Source of the DNA: Candidatus Nomurabacteria bacterium
GTDB taxonomy: Bacteria; Patescibacteriota; Saccharimonadia; Saccharimonadales; Saccharimonadaceae
NCBI GenBank assembly: GCA_031287975.1
Contig: JAITSF010000017.1
Location: 1-8,316, forward strand
Direction: 5' to 3'
DNA: 8,316 nucleotides
The stretch's first letter is position 1, and each line of letters begins with the position of its first letter. The notes beneath the pieces are model-generated. The model ran no database searches. It saw nothing but the letters and a program-made list of their open reading frames with translations, and was not told where the DNA came from. Positions 1 through 6,023 of the stretch are shown in pieces. The position numbers were made by a program, and so were the translations under genes.

Positions 1-391
1 AACCGTTTTTGCAGCAAGGACGGTTGCAGCAAGGACCGTCCTTGCTGCACTTACAGTTCTTACTGCACTTGCCGTAAGCTGTCACCCTGCAGCAAGGACG
101 GTCCTTGCTGCAAAACGACGCGGAGGCTTGGCGGAGGAATTTATAGCGTTCTTGGCGGGCCGTGTCCTCGCTGGCGTTTTTCCCTAACTTGCCGCGACCC
201 AGCACAAACTTCATCTGGTATCTGCTCGCTAAATTTTTCACTAACTCAGCATCTCGACCTGACTCCACGCGAATACCATGATCAAAATGCGCCACCACAC
301 CACTTCCCGCTAAGCCCAAACCGCCACTCGCAAACATATCCAACAAAACCACCGAATCAATCCCGCCCGACACCGCTAAAACATATTTCAT
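1..391 (-). CDS. tilS: tRNA(Ile)-lysidine synthetase TilS, N-terminal part; runs off the window's left edge and carries a palindromic insertion
   Basis: TilS uses ATP to attach lysine to C34 of the CAU-anticodon tRNA-Ile, so that the tRNA reads AUA instead of AUG. Translation from the ATG at 391 gives 130 open codons to the window edge. The N-type ATP-pyrophosphatase P-loop SGGIDS lies at residues 8-13, followed by AHFDHGIR at 34-41 and GKNASEDTARQERYKFLR at about 70-87, all in normal TilS order and spacing. The next expected block, with the (T)AHHADD motif, is absent. From residue 94 the frame enters a palindromic repeat cluster and encodes 10 cysteines in 34 residues, whereas residues 1-93 contain none. 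The frame stays open throughout, so this may be an in-frame insertion in a working gene, or a gene broken beyond the edge. The start lies 27 bp after the exporter permease and has no clear Shine-Dalgarno. The identity of the N-terminal part is secure; whether the gene is intact is unknown. Confidence 0.88.
   Translation of the reverse strand, partial: MKYVLAVSGGIDSVVLLDMFASGGLGLAGSGVVAHFDHGIRVESGRDAELVKNLASRYQMKFVLGRGKLGKNASEDTARQERYKFLRQASASFCSKDRPCCRVTAYGKCSKNCKCSKDGPCCNRPCCKNG
25..49. repeat. 25-bp perfect palindrome, copy 1, inside tilS
   Basis: The arms TGCAGCAAGGAC (25-36) and GTCCTTGCTGCA (38-49) are perfect reverse complements around a single central C at 37. The element is therefore a 12-bp-arm palindrome in DNA and a very stable hairpin in the tilS mRNA. 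A half copy of the left arm (GCAGCAAGGACGGT, 11-24) abuts it directly. An outer inverted pair, AACCGT (1-6) with ACGGTT (20-25), suggests a further nested hairpin that may continue past the edge. Confidence 0.9.
53..82 (-). repeat. Decayed third palindrome between the two perfect copies
   Basis: On the minus strand ACAGCTTAC (82-74) can pair with GTAAG-AA-CTGT (63-53). This makes a 9-bp stem with a two-base bulge and a 10-base loop. The sequence TGCAGTAAGAACTG read on the minus strand here resembles the arm TGCAGCAAGGACGG of the perfect copies, so this looks like a diverged relative and not a unique spacer. Confidence 0.6.
88..112. repeat. 25-bp perfect palindrome, copy 2, inside tilS
   Basis: This has the same two 12-base arms as the copy at 25-49, but with G at the centre (position 100). 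On a 25-bp element the two copies therefore differ only at the central base. This is the end of the cluster nearest the normal TilS sequence: the recognisable family sequence stops at about 120-130 and the palindrome starts at 112. Confidence 0.92.
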
Positions 392-402
392 ATCTAATGA
401 CT

Positions 403-410
403 ATTATACA
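403..410 (-). promoter_or_regulatory. Possible -10 element directly upstream of tilS
   Basis: Perfect TATAAT at 403-408 on the minus strand, with TG directly before it. No good -35 sits at 16-18 bp. A start site about 7 bp downstream (near 396) would leave only about 5 bases before the tilS ATG at 391. Such a message would be nearly leaderless, which fits the missing Shine-Dalgarno. Read-through from the exporter operon is the alternative. Confidence 0.35.
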
Positions 411-418
411 TCTTTTTG

Positions 419-1666
419 CTACTCATAGCGCAAAGCGTCAATCGGGTTCATCTTAGCGGCTTTGTTGGCTGGATAGTAGCCGAAGAAAACTCCGACAAAC
501 ATCGAGAATAGTGTCGCGGCGGCGATGGCAGCGGCTGAAACGTAAGGTGTGAAACCCAGCAGAATCGCGCCCGTGATACCGCCCGCCACACCCAACAGGA
601 CACCGAAAATTCCGCCGATTAAACAAATCACCACAGCTTCAATAATAAACTGCCAGCGAATATCGGCGTTAGTAGCGCCAACCGCTTTGCGCGTGCCGAT
701 TTCGCGCGTTCGCTCGGTGATTGACACAATCATAATATTCATCACACCAATCCCGCCCACTACCAGCGAAATCGCCGCCACCACAGCCACTGCCATGCTG
801 ACATTATTTATCATGTCTTGGACAGTTTCCACCATGCTTTCCATACTGGAAGCTGTTACTTCATAATCATCATTGCGCGAATAATACTTACCAAAAAAGC
901 TGCCGACTTGGTTGGCAAAATCGGTCGAGTTGACACCGATGGCTGTAACAATTGTGAAAGTCGAAAAGCCGTCTTGGTTGGTGATTTTTGAAGCGGTTTC
1001 CAGCGGGATATAAACTGTCGTGACGATGTCGTCATCACTAACGCCGGCCGCCGCGAACAAGCTGGCTTGGTATTCATAAACCCCGACGATTGTGCAAGTT
1101 TCCGCGCCTTTTTCGAGCGCCATAGTAATCCGCTCTGCCAAGGGGCTAGCGCTGCCGAAAATCCGCTCAGCCAATTTGTCCGAAACCACACAAGCCCGCC
1201 GCTGTTCCAAATCATCGCGATCGCTCAAGAATCGGCCAGATTTCAAAGTGATATCGTTGACTTCGCCGTAACTCGGGTTCACGCCAGTCAATGTCAGATT
1301 AGCGTACTGTTTGCCTTTGGTGGTCTGGCCGTTGCCAACCGCCAGCGTCAGGCTGACATCGTCGATCTGACTGGGGTAGGTTTGCCTTAAATCCTCGATC
1401 ATAACTTTGGTCAGCAAATCTTTGGCGGCGTAAGTTCGCTCCAGACCAGAGCGGCTGGAAGTTTTTGACTGCAGCGACACGGTGATATTACTAGCGCCCA
1501 GTTCTTGCATAGAATTGTTGATGCTGACTGACAGCGAATCGCCGACTGTTACAATCGCAATGACCGACGAAATCCCGATAATAATCCCCAACATCGTCAA
1601 GAATGAGCGGGTTTTGTTAGCCTTTAGGTTTTGCAAAGTTTGCGCGATATTGCTGGCGAAATTCAT
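419..1666 (-). CDS. MacB/FtsX-type ABC transporter permease
   Basis: This is the membrane subunit of an ABC exporter of the MacB/YknZ/LolC type, which couples ATP hydrolysis to movement of an extracytoplasmic domain instead of carrying substrate through a classic channel. The 415 residues show the usual plan. An N-terminal transmembrane helix (about 22-42, with SFLTMLGIIIGISSVIAI) is followed by a large extracytoplasmic MacB periplasmic-core-like domain (about 45-285). A three-helix FtsX domain follows, with helices near 291-316, 339-372 and 377-398. The family signature GGIGVMNIM...ERTREIG.RKAVGA lies at 304-331, and the end reads NPIDALRYE. The start ATG overlaps the ATPase stop as ATGA, with a Shine-Dalgarno-like GAGGAA about 6 bases upstream, so translation is probably coupled. 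The substrate cannot be read from the sequence; peptides, toxins or lipids are typical of the family. No separate outer-membrane channel gene is present. Confidence 0.93.
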   Translation of the reverse strand: MNFASNIAQTLQNLKANKTRSFLTMLGIIIGISSVIAIVTVGDSLSVSINNSMQELGASNITVSLQSKTSSRSGLERTYAAKDLLTKVMIEDLRQTYPSQIDDVSLTLAVGNGQTTKGKQYANLTLTGVNPSYGEVNDITLKSGRFLSDRDDLEQRRACVVSDKLAERIFGSASPLAERITMALEKGAETCTIVGVYEYQASLFAAAGVSDDDIVTTVYIPLETASKITNQDGFSTFTIVTAIGVNSTDFANQVGSFFGKYYSRNDDYEVTASSMESMVETVQDMINNVSMAVAVVAAISLVVGGIGVMNIMIVSITERTREIGTRKAVGATNADIRWQFIIEAVVICLIGGIFGVLLGVAGGITGAILLGFTPYVSAAAIAAATLFSMFVGVFFGYYPANKAAKMNPIDALRYE

Positions 1667-2352
1667 TGGCGTTCCTCGCCGACAATCTGGCCGTCTTTGA
1701 GCGTGATAATCCGCTGGGCGCGGCTAGCGATTTCGGCATCATGAGTAATTAAAATTACGGTTTTGTTATGACGACGATTCAGCTCCAAAAATAAGTCGAT
1801 TATCATGCGACCAGTGGTGGAATCCAGCGCGCCGGTCGGCTCATCGGCCAAAATAATGCTTGGGTCGTTGACCATCGCGCGAGCAATCGCCACCCGCTGT
1901 TTCTGCCCGCCGGACAGTTCGTTCGGAAAATGCTTGGCGCGGTCGCTCATTTCCACCAGCTCCAACAGCTGCTGCGCCCGCGCTGCCCGCTGTTTGGGCG
2001 GTGCTCCGGTGTATAACATCGGCAGTTCGACATTTTTCAAAGCGTTAATCCGACCGATTAAATTAAAAGTCTGGAACACAAAACCGATCTTTTGCCCGCG
2101 AATTAGGCTAAGATTTTTCTGCGACTGCTGGCTGGTGTCAGCGCCGTCTAAAAAATACTGGCCATTGGTCGGTTGGTCGAGCAAACCGATAATATTCATC
2201 AGCGTTGATTTACCCGAGCCGGAAGCGCCGACAATAGCCACAAACTCACCGGATTTAATCGACAAATTGACATCGTTAAGCACCTGCAGCTGGTTGTCCT
2301 TGCCCTCGTAATATTTTTTGCTAATGTTTTTAAGCTCGATAATCGGTTTCAT
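1663..2352 (-). CDS. ABC exporter ATP-binding protein (LolD/MacB-N/YknY type)
   Basis: Cytoplasmic ATPase that drives the adjacent permease. All nucleotide-binding motifs are intact in 229 residues, the normal length for the family. Walker [10 protein letters not shown] is at 42-50, the Q-loop FVFQ ends at Q94, the signature LSGGQ is at 146-150, Walker B IILADE is at 166-171, the D-loop GALD is at 174-177 and the switch histidine THD is at H204. The sequence around [12 protein letters not shown] and [13 protein letters not shown] is typical of the LolD/MacB/FtsE branch. The gene starts 10 bp after the fusion-protein stop, with GAGG about 8 bases before the ATG. It overlaps the permease start by 4 bp, so the three genes are almost certainly co-transcribed. 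In MacB proper this domain is fused to the permease; here they are separate, as in YknY/YknZ. Confidence 0.96.
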   Translation of the reverse strand: MKPIIELKNISKKYYEGKDNQLQVLNDVNLSIKSGEFVAIVGASGSGKSTLMNIIGLLDQPTNGQYFLDGADTSQQSQKNLSLIRGQKIGFVFQTFNLIGRINALKNVELPMLYTGAPPKQRAARAQQLLELVEMSDRAKHFPNELSGGQKQRVAIARAMVNDPSIILADEPTGALDSTTGRMIIDLFLELNRRHNKTVILITHDAEIASRAQRIITLKDGQIVGEERQ

Positions 2353-2362
2353 GAGCTATACC

Positions 2363-3796
2363 TCACAAACCGCGACTGCCGCCGGTCGGCCCAAAACCGC
2401 CGCCGCTCGGCATGCGGCCACCGCCCATGTTGAACATGTTATTAGAATTGGAATTTTCCGTAACGCTGACACCGTTCGGGTCGTTTAAAATCATCGCGCC
2501 AGCCGTCAAGCCGCCGCCGCTGATAGCAATATAATAATCCGTTTCCAAACCAGTAACAACCGGAATTTCCACCCGCTCCGACGTCAAACCGCTCGGCCGA
2601 CCGCCCAGCGCGTCCGCCATCGTTACCGAATAAACCACCGTGTCGCCTTTTTCATTTTTAACCACCGCGTCATACGGCACGACAAAAACATCGTCCGCTA
2701 CACCGGTAATAATGTCCGCCGAAATACTCATGCCGATTTTCAAATTCTGGACCGCCGACAAAATCGCCAGCGTTACCGTAAAATTGCCGTCAATAACTTT
2801 GGGCGACACCGCCGTAACTTTAGCGTCCCAAGTTTTACCGTCGATAGCGTCGGCAGTGATGCGCGCCGAATTGCCGATGGCGATTTCCATAGCGTCGTAC
2901 TCAGCCACCGCCAGCTCGGCCTTGAAAGAACCGACATCTTCGATTACAAACAAAGCTGACGATGACGTCGCCGATTGCCCAGCCGTTGCCGTCGCCGAAC
3001 CGCTAACACTAGCGCTCGAACTGCCACCACCAGCCGATTGCCCCACTGCCGCATTCATTTCGGTAACAACTCCAGCCACCGGAGTGGTAATTACATAATC
3101 TTTCAATTGGCTTTGCAGTTGCTCGAGTTGGCGGCGCGCAGTTTTGGCACTGTCGCTGGCGGTTTGGTTTTCGTACTGACGCTGGGCTTGGCGTAACGCG
3201 GACTCAGCTTGCGATTTGGATTGTTCGGCGTTTTTAAAAGTTTGGTAGTTTTCTTGAGCTGCCGAGCAAAGACTTGGGTCGGTTTCACACGCCGTTTGCG
3301 CCGCCGCATAAGCTTGGTTAGCAGCGTTCAGCGCGTCGTTGGCGGCGTTAAAAGAATTCTGGGCGGTGGTTAAATCTTCCTGCGCCCAAGCTGTGTTGCG
3401 ACTAGTCGCCGCTTCCGCCTCCGCGACATCGCTTCGAGCGTCCTTGATACTCTTTTGCAAATCCGACGTATCCAGCCGCGCCAAAACCTGCCCCGCCGTT
3501 ACACTATCGCCTTCTGCTACTAAAATTTCAGTAACCGACGCGCTTGTCTTGGCATTAACACTCCGCGAAGCGGCACTAGACACCGTGCCGGTAACTGTCG
3601 TCAACTGTTCCAGCATGGTTTTTTTCAAAACCGTTACCGCCGGCGCGGCGGTTTGCGAGCGCGGATCGCTCGGTTTTAGAAAAACCAAAGCCAAGACTCC
3701 CGCCACCAACACAATCACCAAAACAATCGTCAGCTTCCGATGTTTTTTCACAAACCTAGTTACAACTCCCGCCCATTTTTGCAGTTTTTCCTTCAT
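2363..3796 (-). CDS. Membrane-fusion protein of the ABC exporter (HlyD/MacA/YknX family)
   Basis: Membrane-anchored adaptor that sits on the extracytoplasmic side of the exporter. In 477 residues the order is: basic N-terminus, one transmembrane helix (about 22-40), first half of the biotinyl-lipoyl-like domain (about 78-110, VTEILVAEGDSVTAGQVLARLD), Ala/Gln-rich coiled-coil hairpin (about 111-233), second lipoyl half (about 234-255, VITTPVAGVVTEMNAAVG), beta-barrel (about 285-360), membrane-proximal domain, and a Gly/Met-rich tail (about 454-477). A Ser/Ala/Gly-rich insert at 253-280 sits at the lipoyl/barrel joint. The hairpin tip holds two cysteines, C170 and C177, which could form a disulphide. 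The ATG at 3796 has AGGAG four bases upstream. This is the first gene of the exporter operon, behind a candidate promoter at 3820-3848. A MacA in a two-membrane cell would dock on TolC; no such partner is seen here, consistent with a single-membrane cell. Confidence 0.93.
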   Translation of the reverse strand: MKEKLQKWAGVVTRFVKKHRKLTIVLVIVLVAGVLALVFLKPSDPRSQTAAPAVTVLKKTMLEQLTTVTGTVSSAASRSVNAKTSASVTEILVAEGDSVTAGQVLARLDTSDLQKSIKDARSDVAEAEAATSRNTAWAQEDLTTAQNSFNAANDALNAANQAYAAAQTACETDPSLCSAAQENYQTFKNAEQSKSQAESALRQAQRQYENQTASDSAKTARRQLEQLQSQLKDYVITTPVAGVVTEMNAAVGQSAGGGSSSASVSGSATATAGQSATSSSALFVIEDVGSFKAELAVAEYDAMEIAIGNSARITADAIDGKTWDAKVTAVSPKVIDGNFTVTLAILSAVQNLKIGMSISADIITGVADDVFVVPYDAVVKNEKGDTVVYSVTMADALGGRPSGLTSERVEIPVVTGLETDYYIAISGGGLTAGAMILNDPNGVSVTENSNSNNMFNMGGGRMPSGGGFGPTGGSRGL

Positions 3797-3819
3797 TTCA
3801 CTCCTAACTCATTTTCCAT

Positions 3820-3848
3820 ATTGTGTCAAAACCCCACCTCGAAGTCAA
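3820..3848 (-). promoter_or_regulatory. Candidate sigma70-type promoter for the ABC exporter operon
   Basis: On the minus strand, TTGACT (3843-3848) is followed after 17 bp by CACAAT (3820-3825). The -10 box is imperfect, and 18-19 bp spacings give ACAATA or CAATAT as alternatives. The site lies in the 97-bp gap between the VirB6-like gene and the fusion-protein gene, the only sizeable gap between protein genes in the window. No convincing terminator is visible in the same gap (only a weak GCC/GGC stem), so read-through from the upstream operon remains possible. Confidence 0.45.
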
Positions 3849-3893
3849 ACACTTTTTAGAAATTTTTTCAGCATTTCGCCAGTTTCGGGCTAG

Positions 3894-6002
3894 CTATTGT
3901 TCCGAATCTTCATTGTGGCGGTTGCGAATTTGTTGCGTTAATTGGTTTGGACTAATAGCGGAGTTAAATTCTTTTTGGTCGCGTTTTTGCTTCGATTCAT
4001 CGCTGTCGTCCACCGGATTACCACCGATCTTACCAAAATTAACCGACTTCAAATGATTTTCGTTCAACTGAAAGTCCCTAGATTCGCCGACTGATTTTTT
4101 ATTACTGTCTTTTTCTAACGACCGACTAAACTTCTCCCGCGCCGCATTAACTTCGTTTTTCTGCGCTTGACCCGCAACCGGTTTGTCGATTAAATTATGT
4201 CGGTTGGGTTTTTCAAAATAATTAGTGGTCGAGTTTTGTTGACCGGACTTCTCAAAATAATTACTGGTTGAATTACGCTGATTGGATTGTTGTGAGCGAT
4301 TGCTTATACGTGACGTCTGTTCCGAATGGTTTGTCGAATTAAATTTTATATTTCGACTAATGTCAGTGTTTTGATTTACAGCCGATGGTTTTTTAGTAAT
4401 GCTCGGCGGCGTGACACTCGACAGCATTCTATCCAAACTTTGCGAGTGAACACGCCGGTCGATATTAACCGCATTGTTGCTAGTTTTGGCAATTTTATTC
4501 TGCTGACTACTAACAATATTTTGGCTGTTTCGATTAGCTATATCATCAACATTTTGATTGTTTTGATTATTAAGATTATAAACATTACCGGTTCGATGTT
4601 CATCGACTGTCGGATGTGGCTGCGCAATAGTCGAGTTTCGGATATTGAGCGAAGCTTTGTCAATATTAAAGTTGCCGATACGGCGACGCGGCCACAAACG
4701 CTTGGCTCCCAGAACGGCAGTTTGAGTTGATTTGATATTTTTTTCATCAAGCTTAAACACGTCCGAGCGAGTTTTAGTTTCTTCGGCTAGTTGTTTTTTG
4801 TGATTACTCTCAGTAGTCTTCGAAGTTTCTTTCAAAACACCGCGCGAAACCGCATTTTCGCGAATATTGGTCAGCAACTTACCGGTTTTCTGAATAATGC
4901 CTTTGGATTTTACAAAACATAACACACAAACCGCCGTAATCAGCAACGCCGCCGTAGCCTCAGCCACAATTTCCACTATACCGACACCATCGTTTCGTCC
5001 GCTCGGGATAGCATCCGCCACAAAGAACACAAAGGTCTGCGCTAAAACATAAACCGGTGCAATTAAAATTGTCCGAACCAAAAAATCCAACCAGCCCCAA
5101 AAGAATTTTTTGGTACTAAACAAAGCCAACGAACAAAAAGCTACTGATGAAACCACCGCTAAAGCGATAATAGCAATCTGACGAAAAGTGAACAGCATCA
5201 ACAAGCCGATATATGACAAATTAACAACTACCAGCGCCACCGTCAATAACCACCCAATCGCCAAGCTGCCGCTATTCATCTCAACAGCCGCCATGCTGTC
5301 GCCGTTACTTAAAAACTTACGGACTCGCTCGTCGGCATTAGCACTCGGCAGAACTAACGTCAAAGCCGCACCCTCGATCGCCGGATTAGGTGGCGCGCTG
5401 CTGGCCTCCATATAACATTGATTGCTGCGCCAAACCAGTTCGTGACTTTCGCAATCAGTTTTACTGCGCAAAGTTGATACTGTAATAGTCGAGTCGCCGC
5501 TACCAACGATCAGCCGATTAGCACCAACGCCGATAATACTCGACAAATCCACCATCAACAACACAGCATAAAACGACACATTTATAACAATCGCCCCCAA
5601 AACCAAACGTGGCAAAGTTTTCTTAATCGAATAACCAATGCGCGCCGAACTGGTATTAGTAACAAACCCATATATTACCACCAAGAAAGCCACCGCCAAC
5701 AAAATATTCGCTACCACCAAAATATTTACCCAAGCGCTGGTCGATATTTCGCCGACCGAGCCGCCAACAATTAAAAAACCCTCTTGCGACTTGTCAAAAA
5801 CCCAGCCGCGCAAATCCTGCTGTAGCTGATTAGCCGGTTCAATAAACGAACACAACATTTGTCCGGTGTTAGTATCAGTCGCAAAACCCTCAGTAATACC
5901 ACAAGCCGACACCGGTTGGGTAGTGAAAAAAGCCACCCACATCAAATTCAGCGCTACACTAACAACCAGCGCTACTCTGTGTTTGAATATATTTTTCCCC
6001 AC
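3894..6002 (-). CDS. VirB6/TrbL-like polytopic membrane protein with a long Asn-rich hydrophilic tail
   Basis: This 702-residue protein resembles the VirB6/TrbL inner-membrane components of type IV secretion systems and their CPR relatives; the match is by architecture, not by search. A signal-like hydrophobic stretch (about 10-28) ends in VSAC (C34), which could be a lipobox. Hydrophobic segments follow at about 92-116, 130-153, 247-273, 276-295, 306-330 and 343-364. Loops contain C34/C51 and C184/C196, possible disulphide pairs if extracytoplasmic. From about 366 to 702 the protein is hydrophilic, rich in Asn, Ser, Gln and Lys, and probably disordered, with a 13-residue tandem repeat at 577-602. 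The start is GTG, with GAAAGG nine bases upstream and a 21-bp gap from the previous gene; no ATG nearby fits better. No VirB4-type ATPase or pilin gene lies in the window, so a conjugation or secretion role is inference. Confidence 0.75.
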   Translation of the reverse strand: MGKNIFKHRVALVVSVALNLMWVAFFTTQPVSACGITEGFATDTNTGQMLCSFIEPANQLQQDLRGWVFDKSQEGFLIVGGSVGEISTSAWVNILVVANILLAVAFLVVIYGFVTNTSSARIGYSIKKTLPRLVLGAIVINVSFYAVLLMVDLSSIIGVGANRLIVGSGDSTITVSTLRSKTDCESHELVWRSNQCYMEASSAPPNPAIEGAALTLVLPSANADERVRKFLSNGDSMAAVEMNSGSLAIGWLLTVALVVVNLSYIGLLMLFTFRQIAIIALAVVSSVAFCSLALFSTKKFFWGWLDFLVRTILIAPVYVLAQTFVFFVADAIPSGRNDGVGIVEIVAEATAALLITAVCVLCFVKSKGIIQKTGKLLTNIRENAVSRGVLKETSKTTESNHKKQLAEETKTRSDVFKLDEKNIKSTQTAVLGAKRLWPRRRIGNFNIDKASLNIRNSTIAQPHPTVDEHRTGNVYNLNNQNNQNVDDIANRNSQNIVSSQQNKIAKTSNNAVNIDRRVHSQSLDRMLSSVTPPSITKKPSAVNQNTDISRNIKFNSTNHSEQTSRISNRSQQSNQRNSTSNYFEKSGQQNSTTNYFEKPNRHNLIDKPVAGQAQKNEVNAAREKFSRSLEKDSNKKSVGESRDFQLNENHLKSVNFGKIGGNPVDDSDESKQKRDQKEFNSAISPNQLTQQIRNRHNEDSEQ
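4197..4274 (-). repeat. Two tandem 39-bp units (13 residues each) in the VirB6-like tail
   Basis: The encoded units are NSTSNYFEKSGQQ and NSTTNYFEKPNRH, back to back at residues 577-602. The shared core NST(S/T)NYFEK is identical at eight of nine positions. It is the only clear internal repeat in the tail and could be a short linear binding motif or a recent duplication. Confidence 0.75.
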
Positions 6003-6011
6003 CCTTTTTGA

Positions 6012-6017
6012 CCTTTC
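6012..6017 (-). promoter_or_regulatory. Ribosome binding site that supports the GTG start of the VirB6-like gene
   Basis: GAAAGG on the minus strand ends nine bases before the GTG at 6002. It lies in the 21-bp gap after the stop of the secreted-protein gene and makes the GTG the best start in this frame. Confidence 0.6.
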
Positions 6018-6023
6018 TGCCGC

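Noticed and set aside
25..112. Two 25-bp repeats separated by 38 bp, resembling a CRISPR repeat-spacer unit
   Set aside because: The repeats are perfect palindromes, there are only two full copies, a half copy abuts directly without a spacer, the 'spacer' is itself a decayed palindrome, and all lie in an open tilS reading frame. No cas gene is visible. Sequence left of position 1 could still change this.
549..866. Open frame on the plus strand opposite the permease
   Set aside because: It is a shadow of the well-supported minus-strand MacB-type gene, with no ribosome binding site or recognisable protein features. Other plus-strand frames across the window are rejected for the same reason.
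3103..3309. Basic 68-residue minus-strand frame inside the fusion-protein gene
   Set aside because: It overlaps the coiled-coil of the MacA-like protein in another frame. Its Lys/Arg-rich composition comes from reading Ala/Gln-rich codons out of phase.
3849..3893. Possible terminator after the VirB6-like gene
   Set aside because: Only a 3-bp GCC/GGC stem and scattered A/T runs are present; there is no stem followed by a T run that I would call a terminator.
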